Positions 7,112 to 13,985 of a DNA stretch of 14,218 bases are shown here, piece by piece. Below the pieces are notes generated by a model. It saw only the letters and a list, made by a program, of their open reading frames with translations, did not search any database and had not been told where the DNA came from. How positions within the stretch are numbered: the first letter of the stretch is position 1; each line of letters starts with the position of its first letter. The position numbers were made by a program, and so were the translations under genes. The DNA is from Methylocapsa sp. (GTDB lineage: Bacteria; Pseudomonadota; Alphaproteobacteria; Rhizobiales; Beijerinckiaceae): assembly GCA_017353815.1 (NCBI GenBank), contig JAFMSB010000015.1:1-14218 (forward strand), given 5' to 3'.

Positions 7112-7804
7112 TCAGACGCGTTTTTCCGGCCATTGGCAAAGATCGTTGATCAAACAGCGGCTGCAAAGCGGCGCGCGGGACTTGCAAATATATCTCCCAT
7201 GAAGGATCAGCCAATGATGGGCGTGGCGCTTGAACTCCTCGGGGATGGTCTTTGCGAGCCCGGCCTCGACCTCGAGCGCCGTTTTGCCAATGGCAAGAGG
7301 GATGCGGTTGGAAACCCGGAAAACATGCGTATCGACGGCAATCACCGGCGCGCCGAAGGCGGCGTTCATGACCACATGGGCCGTCTTACGCCCAACGCCC
7401 GGCAGGCTTTCGAGAGCCTCGCGGCTGTTCGGGACTTCGCCGCCGAAGTCTTTGAGGAGCTTTTCCGACAGTGCAATGATGTTTTTTGCCTTGTTGCGGT
7501 AAAGCCCGATCGTGCTGATCATTCTTTGCAACTTTTCCTCGCCGAAGGCGGCCATTTTGGCGGGACTATCGGCAGCCTGGAAAAGCGCGCCGGTCGCCTT
7601 GTTGACGCCAGTATCGGTTGCTTGGGCGGAAAGCACGACTGCGACAAGAAGCGTGAAAGGATTTGAGTACTCAAGCTCCGATTTGGGGTGAGGATTTGCA
7701 GCCTGGAAGCGGCGGAAAATTTCGGCCACGGCCGCAGGCTCGATGGGCTTGCGCGCCTTTCCCTTGCGGGCCGGCCGGGGAGGAGCAGGAATTTTTGGCG
7801 CCAT
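7112..7804 (-). CDS. nth: Endonuclease III (DNA glycosylase/AP lyase)
   Basis: This 230-residue protein removes oxidised pyrimidines from DNA in base excision repair. The helix-hairpin-helix LPGVGRKTA (134-142) includes the catalytic Lys140, and the catalytic Asp158 is in AVDTHVFRVSNR. The iron-sulfur cluster ligands are Cys207, Cys214, Cys217 and Cys223 with the standard C-x6-C-x2-C-x5-C spacing. The N-terminus has a basic, proline-rich extension of about 20 residues (MAPKIPAPPRPARKGKARKP) ahead of the conserved core, common in alphaproteobacterial Nth. It starts 30 bp after the rarA stop on the same strand. No strong Shine-Dalgarno is visible; the start could be coupled to rarA. Confidence 0.95.
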   Translation of the reverse strand: MAPKIPAPPRPARKGKARKPIEPAAVAEIFRRFQAANPHPKSELEYSNPFTLLVAVVLSAQATDTGVNKATGALFQAADSPAKMAAFGEEKLQRMISTIGLYRNKAKNIIALSEKLLKDFGGEVPNSREALESLPGVGRKTAHVVMNAAFGAPVIAVDTHVFRVSNRIPLAIGKTALEVEAGLAKTIPEEFKRHAHHWLILHGRYICKSRAPLCSRCLINDLCQWPEKRV

Positions 7805-7834
7805 TTTTGATTGCCACGGTCTTCTGGGCGCAAC

Positions 7835-9148
7835 TCAACCCGGGCTGTCGCGCTTTTTTCTCAGCGCCGTCCAATTCTCGAGCCGCGCGCGAAGCTCTTT
7901 TTCACGGCCGCGCCCGGCGGGCCGGTAGAACTTGTGCCGCCCGAGCTTTTCGGGCCAATAATCCTGACCCGAAAATGCTTCTTCGGCATCGTGATCATAC
8001 GCATAGCCCGCGCCATAGCCTTCCTCCCGCATCAGCCTTGTCGGAGCATTAAGTATGATCTTCGGCGGCATGAGGGAGCCATGCTCCCGTGCAAGCCTTT
8101 GCGCCTCGTTGAAGGCAAGATAGGCCGCATTCGATTTCGGCGCCGTTGCCACGTAAATAACCGCTTCCGCGATCGCAAGTTCTCCTTCGGGGGAGCCGAG
8201 AAAATCGTAGGCATCCTTCGCGGCATTGGCAATGACAAGGGCCTCGGGATCGGCAAGGCCAATATCTTCTATTGCCATGCGCACGACCCGCCGTGCGATG
8301 AAGAGAGGATCTTCGCCCGCATGGAGCATGCGCGCGAGATAATAAAGGGCGGCATCGGGATCGGAGCCGCGCACCGATTTATGCAGCGCGCTGATGAGGT
8401 TGTAGTGGCCCTCTTGGGCCTTATCGTAAATCGGCGCCCGGCGCTGCAAAATCGCGGCGAGTGCCGCTTGATCGAATATCTCGCCCGGCTTTGCCGCCCG
8501 CCAGGCCTCTTCGGCGAGACTGAGCGCCGCGCGCCCGTCGCCGTCCGCCATCCGCACAAGGCTCGACCGGGCTTCCGCATCAAGCGGCAGGGACCGCCCT
8601 TCATGCGCCTCGGCGCGGGCGAGAGTCCTCTCGATTGCTGCGGCATCGAGCGGGCGAAATATCATCACCCTTGCGCGCGATAACAGCGAGGCGTTGAGTT
8701 CGAAGCTCGGGTTCTCGGTCGTCGCACCGATGAGCGTGACCGTGCCGTCTTCCATCACCGGCAAAAAGCTATCTTGCTGCGCCCGGTTGAACCTGTGCAC
8801 CTCGTCAACGAAAAGCAAGGTCCCTTGGCCTAACCTGCGGCGGCCGCGCGCCTCATCGAAGACTTTCTTGAGCTCCGCAACCCCCGTAAAAACCGCGGAA
8901 ATCTGGACAAAGGCAAGCCTCGTCTCGCGCGCAAGCAGCCGCGCGACCGTGGTCTTGCCGGTACCCGGAGGGCCCCAAAAAATCAGGCTTCCGAGCGTCC
9001 CAGATTGCAGGAGCCGCGTTAGCGCGCCCTCAGCCCCCAGGAGATGCTCCTGACCCGCCACCTCGGCGAGACTTTGCGGCCGCAGCCGGTCGGCGAGCGG
9101 GTGCGGCGCATCCTTTTCGAGATTTGCCGCGGTGAAGAGGTCGCTCAC
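7835..9148 (-). CDS. rarA: Replication-associated recombination protein A (MgsA/RarA, AAA+ ATPase)
   Basis: The 437-residue protein belongs to the RarA/MgsA/WRNIP1 family, AAA+ ATPases of the clamp-loader clade that act at stalled replication forks. It shows Walker A GPPGTGKT (59-66), Walker B LLFVDEVH (111-118), sensor 1 GATTENPSFE (141-150) and the arginine finger SLLSRAR. The conserved C-terminal tetramer domain includes HYNLISALHKSVRGSDPDAA and LMREEGYGAGYAYDHD. The GTG at 9148 gives the family-like start MSDLFTAANL, preceded by GGAGGGAG about 11 bases upstream. It heads the minus-strand train rarA-nth-glk-kaiC-kaiB-kinase. The upstream side is a degenerate integrase, on the opposite strand. 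Confidence 0.95.
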   Translation of the reverse strand: MSDLFTAANLEKDAPHPLADRLRPQSLAEVAGQEHLLGAEGALTRLLQSGTLGSLIFWGPPGTGKTTVARLLARETRLAFVQISAVFTGVAELKKVFDEARGRRRLGQGTLLFVDEVHRFNRAQQDSFLPVMEDGTVTLIGATTENPSFELNASLLSRARVMIFRPLDAAAIERTLARAEAHEGRSLPLDAEARSSLVRMADGDGRAALSLAEEAWRAAKPGEIFDQAALAAILQRRAPIYDKAQEGHYNLISALHKSVRGSDPDAALYYLARMLHAGEDPLFIARRVVRMAIEDIGLADPEALVIANAAKDAYDFLGSPEGELAIAEAVIYVATAPKSNAAYLAFNEAQRLAREHGSLMPPKIILNAPTRLMREEGYGAGYAYDHDAEEAFSGQDYWPEKLGRHKFYRPAGRGREKELRARLENWTALRKKRDSPG

Positions 9149-9267
9149 TGGTCCCGGCTCCCTCCGGCGGATGGCGATTCAGGTGCATTTCCAAGGGCAT
9201 AACGGTCTTTTGAGCTTGCGCCAGTTTGCGGGAAATCGCTATGATTAGGGCCGCCGTGCCAGTCCAA

Positions 9268-9638
9268 ATGCGAATTCGCCTCATCAAAAGCGAGACAGAC
9301 CGCCTGCCGGTACGAGCCAAAAGATATGTCGCTTGGGACATTTCTGTAGCCGGTTTCGGCGTGCGTGTCAGCTCAACAGGCAGCAAGACCTGCATCTTTG
9401 AATATCGTCCGCCGGGATTGTTGCGCGGTGTCAATAAGCGAACGCACACAATAGCCGTCACGGCAGGTTGACACCGACCAAAAAGCCCTTGCGCGCATAA
9501 AGATGGGGGCTGCCGCCGGTCGAGCCACAGAAGGCGCCAGAAGCGCCCAAAATGCAGCTGGTGGAGCTGATGACGGCATTACTCGAAGCCAGAGGCCCCA
9601 AGGTCCGGCGATCCCGGCCGATGGGTGGGGCCAAATAA
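9268..9638 (+). pseudogene. Tyrosine recombinase/integrase remnant (arm-binding domain), frameshifted
   Basis: Starting at ATG 9268 (an in-frame ATG at 9226 is also possible), the frame reads as the N-terminal arm-binding domain of a phage-type integrase (DUF4102-like): RIRLIKSETDRLPVRAKRYV, then WDISVAGFGVRV, KTCIFEYRPPG and a degraded TIG motif. It stops at TGA 9469-9471. The continuing family sequence appears in other frames: DQKALARIKMGAAAG from about 9476, then MQLVELMTALLEARGPK from 9552 to the TAA at 9636-9638, resembling the start of the core-binding domain. At least two frame changes are needed and the catalytic domain is absent, so this is a dead fragment of a former mobile element. 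No tRNA gene or att-like repeat is visible beside it. Confidence 0.75.
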
Positions 9639-9671
9639 GACAAAGCCCTGCCGCAAAATCGCAAGCAGGGC
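9630..9671 (-). terminator. Putative intrinsic terminator of the small secreted-protein gene
   Basis: On the minus strand GCCCTGC (9665-9671) and GCAGGGC (9645-9651) form a 7-bp stem with a 13-nt loop, followed by the T-rich tail TTTGTCTTATTT. It lies about 45 bp after the stop codon of the small gene at 9718-9996, a fitting place for its terminator. The tail is not a pure T run, so confidence is moderate. It overlaps the end of the integrase remnant. Confidence 0.5.
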
Positions 9672-9717
9672 CGTCTCGCAAGCAGACTGGTGGCCACGAC
9701 GCCCAGAGGCCGGCCGC

Positions 9718-9996
9718 CTACTTTCCGCTTTGCTCAGCGGATTGGTGTTGGCGTTCATCCCTCGGCGCGCGCAGCTGCCGATAGTTGGCAAGGCATTTAT
9801 GCAAAGCGGCCCGGTTATACGCCGGAACCTTAAGAACAAATAAATGGGTGTCGCTGCTGTGCGAGGCTTTCAACCAGCAATAGTTATAAAAAAATTCCTG
9901 GGCCTGGTCTTGACGCTTGGCCGCCGAACCGCGTCCGGAAAACACAAAGACCGCGACGAGCGCGGCAGTAAACGTCATTAATCGCGCAGTAGTCAT
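9718..9996 (-). CDS. Small putatively secreted protein, hypothetical
   Basis: I do not recognise this 92-residue product. It begins with a signal-peptide-like segment: MTTARL, a hydrophobic core AALVAVFVF, and a GRGSAA region that could be a cleavage site near residue 26. The mature part would have two cysteines, C40 in FFYNYCW and C68 in LHKCLANYRQLR, which could form a disulfide in the periplasm. GGAAAG stands six bases before the ATG at 9996, and a terminator-like hairpin follows the stop, both supporting a real gene. The C-terminal 20 residues are polar and low in complexity. A decayed relative lies just upstream on the same strand (10044-10336), which adds support for a genuine family. 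Confidence 0.6.
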   Translation of the reverse strand: MTTARLMTFTAALVAVFVFSGRGSAAKRQDQAQEFFYNYCWLKASHSSDTHLFVLKVPAYNRAALHKCLANYRQLRAPRDERQHQSAEQSGK

Positions 9997-10043
9997 GAGA
10001 TCTTTCCGTCATAGCGGAGCTGCCCGGGCGGGCTCGGCACCGA

Positions 10044-10336
10044 TCAGCGGCCGAATATTTCCTTGCGCAACCGCCGGTGCTTTGCAAGACAATCGCGCAA
10101 AACGGCCGGGTCATGTGGCGGTTCCCTTATGACCAGCTCCATAAAAGGATGCGGCGGCCCCGGGTATTCCCCGCTCATTGCAAGCAGTAGTCGAAAGCGA
10201 CCTCATTGCAGTGCTGCGGGTCAGCGGCCGATTGGGCTTGCGCCGGGGTTGTGGGCGGCGAGTGTGGCGAGGAATTGGTGATCGCGTGGCTTTCATTCGT
10301 TGCGGCTTTGCCTCTCGCGTCTTTGCTCTCAATCAT
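10044..10336 (-). pseudogene. Frameshifted relative of the small cysteine-containing protein
   Basis: On the minus strand one frame ends SAADPQHCNEVAFDYCLQ with TGA at 10175-10177. The -1 frame takes over with MSGEYPGPPHPFMELVIREP and then PHDPAVLRDCLAKHRRLRKE, ending at TGA 10044-10046. Joined, they parallel the neighbour at 9718-9996: a YC, about ten residues, H-x-F, a hydrophobic strand, P, A-x-L, then CLA-xx-R-x-LR. The N-terminal part has no usable signal peptide in one frame, and hydrophobic bits (HQFLATLAA) lie in another, which suggests more than one lesion. The stop and the ATG overlap as ATGA, so two coupled small genes is the alternative reading; the similarity to the neighbour favours one broken gene. 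Confidence 0.5.
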
Positions 10337-10753
10337 GGTCGATCGCAAGCCCTTAGGCAAGGAGCAAAACTCCATGAGACACAAAGCCGGAGTGATTAGA
10401 GCGAATTCCACGAAAGTTGACACACTTTTGCGACTAGAATTCGCTCCAGCTTATTGATTCGGCAAGCGCTCGGGGTTGGGGTCCGGGCTTTAGGGATGAG
10501 CGCTTGCGCGCTGCCAGCGGCAGGGCTGCAAGCTGAGAGCGGCGCATCTCACCTTTCTCCCTAGACCAAGCAGTTCTCGCGCCCCAAAGTAACACCGGCG
10601 CCGCTAAGCCAGACGCGTTAACGTAAATAATCATTCTACGGGCCGATGAAGGCCAGCGCCCGGCCATAACCCAAATAGGTCATGATTTTTTTTTTAGTCA
10701 GTGGAAAATACTGGTTTCGCTCCATCCAATTCTAAAATTTTTTGTATTTATTC
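10337..10753. other. Gene-poor stretch upstream of the ParA-like gene
   Basis: I see no supported gene here. The stretch contains the palindromic repeat at 10399-10446, an imperfect hairpin at 10502-10533 (GCTTG/CAAGC outside, CTGCC/GGCAG inside) without a T-tail, and an AT-rich segment with a run of ten or so T residues near 10685-10696. This AT-rich segment continues to the ATG at 10754 and probably holds the promoter of the ParA-like gene, but no clear -35/-10 pair or Shine-Dalgarno can be fixed. A minus-strand frame at 10434-10667 has no family resemblance and was not accepted. Confidence 0.45.
10399..10446. repeat. REP-like imperfect palindrome (10-bp outer arms)
   Basis: GAGCGAATTC (10399-10408) and GAATTCGCTC (10437-10446) are perfect inverted copies. 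The inner part also pairs imperfectly, CGAAAGT with ACTTTTG around the centre TGACAC. The whole 48-bp unit has the shape of the short palindromic elements scattered between genes in many alphaproteobacterial genomes. Only one copy is in this window, so its repeat status is inferred from form. Confidence 0.5.
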
Positions 10754-11389
10754 ATGCGTACCATAGTATTTGCATCCCACAAAGGGGGGTGCGGGAGAAG
10801 CACGCTCGCCACTTGCCTCGCCGTTGCGGCCGAGCAAGCAGGCGAAAGCGTCATTGTGTTTGATCTGGATCCGAAAGGCTGCACCGCACGATGGAGCGCA
10901 AGACGAAGGGATCGCGAGCTGGCGGTGCACCGGCTGGTGGCGGCGCGGCTTCCGGCGGAACTTAATGCTGCCGCTGGAAAAAAAGCGACGCTTGCCCTCA
11001 TCGATGCGCCCGTGCTCGAAACTCCGGCCGCCCTTGAGGCGGTGAAAGCTGCCGATCTCGCGATAGTTCCGGTGCTTCCTTCCACCTTCGATGTTTGGGC
11101 GGCCGAAGTGACCGGCCGCAGGCTGAGCCTGCTGAAACAAAAGTTTGTGTTTGGCGTCAATCAATGCCCCGTGCGGGAGTCCCGGCGCAAGCGGGACTGC
11201 ATTTCTGCCCTCAAACTCATCGGCCCTGTTCTCGATCAGCAGATAGGGGCAAGCTGGGCTTTTTTGGAAGCGGCCGCCACGGGCCGGGGTGTAACCGAGA
11301 TCACTCCTATGGGGATTGCGGCACGCGAAATGCGCGGCTTTTGGCTTGCCCTGCGGCCATGGCTCTTTGGTTCCCCAGACTCCGGTTGA
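10754..11389 (+). CDS. Orphan ParA/MinD-family ATPase with altered P-loop
   Basis: From the ATG at 10754 the protein has 211 residues; a TTG at 10742 would add four. It has the deviant Walker A of the ParA family, HKGGCGRST (9-17): the signature Lys10 is present but the P-loop Lys that normally precedes Ser/Thr is Arg15 (codon AGA). Other family marks are VFDLDPKGCTARW (35-47) and the Walker B-like LALIDAP (80-86). AADLAIVPVLPSTFDVW and the C-terminal FLEAAATGRGVTEITP block also fit small ParA-type ATPases. No parB-like or cargo partner gene stands beside it, so it is not a normal parAB pair. Plausible roles are plasmid-type partition or positioning of a protein complex. No Shine-Dalgarno is seen. 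ubiE follows 144 bp downstream. Confidence 0.8.
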   Translation: MRTIVFASHKGGCGRSTLATCLAVAAEQAGESVIVFDLDPKGCTARWSARRRDRELAVHRLVAARLPAELNAAAGKKATLALIDAPVLETPAALEAVKAADLAIVPVLPSTFDVWAAEVTGRRLSLLKQKFVFGVNQCPVRESRRKRDCISALKLIGPVLDQQIGASWAFLEAAATGRGVTEITPMGIAAREMRGFWLALRPWLFGSPDSG

Positions 11390-11533
11390 CTATCGCCGAA
11401 GGAAATCGCCGCGGCAAGCGGCGGCCGGGGCGCCGTGCGCGAAATGTTCGGCTGGCCATGACTCTTTGCGCGCGCTGTGCTAACGCCTACGGCCCCTTTG
11501 AACGAACGCCTGCCCCGGGGCCGCGGATCCAAA

Positions 11534-12283
11534 ATGAGCGACGAAGCAGACTTCGGATTCTCCCGGGTGGCCCTTAAGGACAAACAGGGCCGGGTGGACG
11601 AGGTGTTTAAGAAGGTTGCCCCCCGCTACGATCTCATGAACGATCTCATGTCGGGGGGGCTCCACCGCATCTGGAAAGACATTTTTGCCCGCAAGGTCAG
11701 GCAGTCAAAAAAAACACGCTTCCGCCACATTGACGTTGCGGGCGGGACCGGCGATGTCGCGCTCCGGGTGGCGCGAGCGGGCTCGGATTTGACGGAGATC
11801 GTGGTGGCCGACATGAATGCGGCCATGCTGGAGGAAGGCCGCAGGCGCGCATCCAATAGCCGGTTTGAGGCGTCGCTGAATTTTGTCGAGGGAAATGCCG
11901 AAGAGCTGCCGTTTTGCGAGTGCAGCTTTGACGCCTATACGATCGCTTTTGGAATTCGCAATGTGCCGCGGATTGACACGGCGCTCGCCGAGGCGCACAG
12001 GGTGCTGCGGCGGGGCGGCCGGTTTTTGTGTCTGGAATTCTCGGCCGTCAATGTGCCGCTTCTCGACCGGCTCTACGAGGCCTATTCCTTTCACATAATC
12101 CCGTGGCTTGGCCGCTATGTCGCGGGCGACGAGAAGCCCTACCGCTACCTTGTCGAATCGATCGCCCGGTTTCCCGATGCCGAGAGTTTTTGCGCCAAGA
12201 TTGGCGCTGCCGGATTCGCGCAGGCCGCATTCACGCGGCTTTCGGGCGGCATCGTTGCCATCCATTCGGGCTGGAAGGTCTAG
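11534..12283 (+). CDS. ubiE: Ubiquinone/menaquinone biosynthesis C-methyltransferase UbiE
   Basis: The 249-residue protein is a class I SAM-dependent methyltransferase that adds the C-methyl group in ubiquinone synthesis (and to demethylmenaquinone where that pathway exists). It has VFKKVAPRYDLMNDLMSGGL (24-43), the SAM motif DVAGGTGDVA (67-76), NAEELPF (121-127), IAFGIRNV (137-144), and LEFSAVNVPLLDRLY with the final SGGIVAIHSGWKV, all typical of UbiE. I chose ATG 11534 because it gives the usual length of about 250; a GTG at 11477 in the same frame would add 19 unconserved residues. There is no clear Shine-Dalgarno before either. ubiB follows on the same strand, as in many alphaproteobacteria. 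Confidence 0.95.
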   Translation: MSDEADFGFSRVALKDKQGRVDEVFKKVAPRYDLMNDLMSGGLHRIWKDIFARKVRQSKKTRFRHIDVAGGTGDVALRVARAGSDLTEIVVADMNAAMLEEGRRRASNSRFEASLNFVEGNAEELPFCECSFDAYTIAFGIRNVPRIDTALAEAHRVLRRGGRFLCLEFSAVNVPLLDRLYEAYSFHIIPWLGRYVAGDEKPYRYLVESIARFPDAESFCAKIGAAGFAQAAFTRLSGGIVAIHSGWKV

Positions 12284-12286
12284 ATC

Positions 12287-12385
12287 ATGATCTCGATTCG
12301 CGCGCCAGCTTTCCAGTGGCTGACGCCTTGGACAGCGCACGGCCCTTTGCCGCCGCTGGCCTTGACGGACAGAGCCGCGCCTTAA
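12287..12385 (+). CDS. Possible 32-codon leader ORF between ubiE and ubiB
   Basis: An ATG three bases after the ubiE stop opens a 32-residue frame (MISIRAPAFQWLTPWTAHGP and a proline-rich end) that stops four bases before the ubiB ATG. Its position, filling the gap between two coupled genes, would suit a translational coupler. There is no recognisable family and no Shine-Dalgarno, so it may be chance. Confidence 0.2.
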   Translation: MISIRAPAFQWLTPWTAHGPLPPLALTDRAAP

Positions 12386-12389
12386 GCGG

Positions 12390-13985
12390 ATGGCGGTTCT
12401 CTCTTTCTCCCCGGGCTCTGTTTTCCGGCTGCTCCGCGCGGGATTTGTGCTGGCCCGCGCAGGCGTGTTCAGCGATCTCGATCCCGTCATTCTGCCGCCG
12501 CCCGCGCGTATTCCCTTGCAGCTTGCGCGCCTCCTCGGGAAACGCAGGCGAAGAAAAAGCGCAGGCGCTTCCGCGGCCGGATTATCCAACCTTCCCCAGG
12601 CGATCAGCCGGCTCGGCCCCTCTTATGTCAAGCTCGGACAGTTCCTTGCCACGCGTCCCGATGTTGTCGGCACGAGGGCCGCAAACGAGCTCGAGCTTCT
12701 GCAGGACAAGATGGCGCCATTCCCGCGCAGTGACGCCATTGCAACGATCGAGAATGCGTTTGGCATGCCGCTGCATCATATCTTTGCAAGCTTTGGCGAG
12801 CCTGTTGCCGCGGCCTCTATTGCCCAGGTCCATCGGGCGCGGGTGCATGGGCCTGGCGGCGATGGCGCCGTCGCCGTCAAGGTGCTGCGGCCGGGTGTCG
12901 AGCGGCTCTTCCGGCGCGATCTCTCCGACATGTTTGCCGTTGCCCGCCTCGCGGAGCGCTGGTCAAGCGAGGCGCGCCGCCTCAAACTCGTCGAGGTTGT
13001 CGATACCCTCGCGCGAAGCGTCAAGATCGAAATGGACTTCCGCCTCGAGGCGGCAGCGGCGTCGGAATTCGTCGAAAACACTGCACAGGATAAAAATTTC
13101 CGCGTGCCAAAGGTCGATTGGGACCGCACCTCGAAAGAGGTTCTGACGCTCGAATGGGTTGAGGGAACTCCCTTATCGGATGTCGCCGCGCTTATGGGCA
13201 AAGGCTACGATCTGCAGGAGCTCGGTCGCAATGTCATTCAATCTTTCTTGCGCACGGCCGTCCGGGATGGGTTCTTTCATGCCGATATGCACCGGGGCAA
13301 TCTCTTCGTCGATCCTCAGGGCCGCCTCACCGCAGTCGATTTTGGAATTATGGGACGCCTCGGTATCAAGGAGCGCCGGTTCCTTGCCGAAATTCTTTAT
13401 GGTTTCATCAAGCGCGATTACCGGAGGGTCGCGGAAGTTCATTTCGAAGCAGGCTATGTGCCGCGTATCCACAGAGTCGAGGATTTCGCCCAGGCGCTCC
13501 GCGCAATCGGCGAGCCAATCCATTCACGCCCCGCCGATCAGGTTTCGATGGCCAAGCTCTTGAGTCTTCTGTTCGAGATTACGGGCCTGTTCGATATGAA
13601 AACGAGGACCGAGCTGGTTTTGCTCCAAAAGACCATGGTCGTCACCGAGGGCGTAGCACGGATGCTCGATCCCAAAATCGATGTCTGGTCAACCGCCGAA
13701 CCTGTGGTCGGCGAGTGGATCGAGCAGAATCTCGGGCCAATCGGGAAATTGCAGGATGCGGCTCGCGCCGCCTCGACGCTTACCCGTCTCGCTACCCATC
13801 TTCCCTCGGTGCTTATGCGCGGCGAAAACATAATCAACCAGCTCGAAGACATGGCGGAAAACGGCTTCGAGCTATCGGAGGAAGCGATTGCTAAAATTGG
13901 CGATGCCGAAGCGCGCGGCGCGCGCTTGGGTCATATTGCACTCTGGGTGCTCGCCTTGATCGGCCTCGCCATGCTGCTGCGGTAG
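12390..13985 (+). CDS. ubiB: UbiB/ADCK-family atypical kinase-like ATPase for ubiquinone biosynthesis
   Basis: The 531-residue protein is needed for ubiquinone synthesis, probably as a membrane-bound ATPase that helps extract or present lipid intermediates to the Ubi complex. Diagnostic features are the KxGQ motif KLGQFLATRPD (81-91), the alanine-rich nucleotide loop AAASIAQVHRA (140-150) in place of the Gly-rich loop, Lys164 in VAVKVLRPG, the catalytic FHADMHRGNLFVD (296-308) and the DFG at 317-319. The C-terminus ends in a hydrophobic segment (about 512-530, HIALWVLALIGLAMLL) that should anchor it to the membrane; UbiB usually has two such segments and only one is clear here. The ATG at 12390 gives a family-like MAVLSFSPGSVFRLLRAGFV start with a weak AAGCGG upstream. 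It lies 106 bp after ubiE, probably in the same transcript. Confidence 0.95.
   Translation: MAVLSFSPGSVFRLLRAGFVLARAGVFSDLDPVILPPPARIPLQLARLLGKRRRRKSAGASAAGLSNLPQAISRLGPSYVKLGQFLATRPDVVGTRAANELELLQDKMAPFPRSDAIATIENAFGMPLHHIFASFGEPVAAASIAQVHRARVHGPGGDGAVAVKVLRPGVERLFRRDLSDMFAVARLAERWSSEARRLKLVEVVDTLARSVKIEMDFRLEAAAASEFVENTAQDKNFRVPKVDWDRTSKEVLTLEWVEGTPLSDVAALMGKGYDLQELGRNVIQSFLRTAVRDGFFHADMHRGNLFVDPQGRLTAVDFGIMGRLGIKERRFLAEILYGFIKRDYRRVAEVHFEAGYVPRIHRVEDFAQALRAIGEPIHSRPADQVSMAKLLSLLFEITGLFDMKTRTELVLLQKTMVVTEGVARMLDPKIDVWSTAEPVVGEWIEQNLGPIGKLQDAARAASTLTRLATHLPSVLMRGENIINQLEDMAENGFELSEEAIAKIGDAEARGARLGHIALWVLALIGLAMLLR

Noticed and set aside
9149..9267. Possible tRNA or attachment site beside the integrase remnant
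   Set aside because: I looked for a T-arm GTTCGA-type sequence and acceptor pairing and found none; no direct repeat marks an att site.
9270..9279. GCGAATTCGC palindrome
   Set aside because: It lies within the integrase reading frame (Arg-Ile-Arg codons) and is short enough to be chance.
10434..10667. 77-codon minus-strand frame before the ParA-like gene
   Set aside because: No Shine-Dalgarno, no similarity noticed, and composition consistent with a random open frame in GC-rich DNA.
11705..12589. 294-codon minus-strand frame opposite ubiE and ubiB
   Set aside because: Antisense shadow of two well-supported genes; its sequence is rich in Arg/Pro and low in motif content.
12028..13146. 372-codon plus-strand frame across the ubiE-ubiB junction
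   Set aside because: Alternate-frame shadow; ubiE and ubiB show all family motifs in their own frames over the same DNA, and this frame is Ser/Arg-rich low-complexity sequence.
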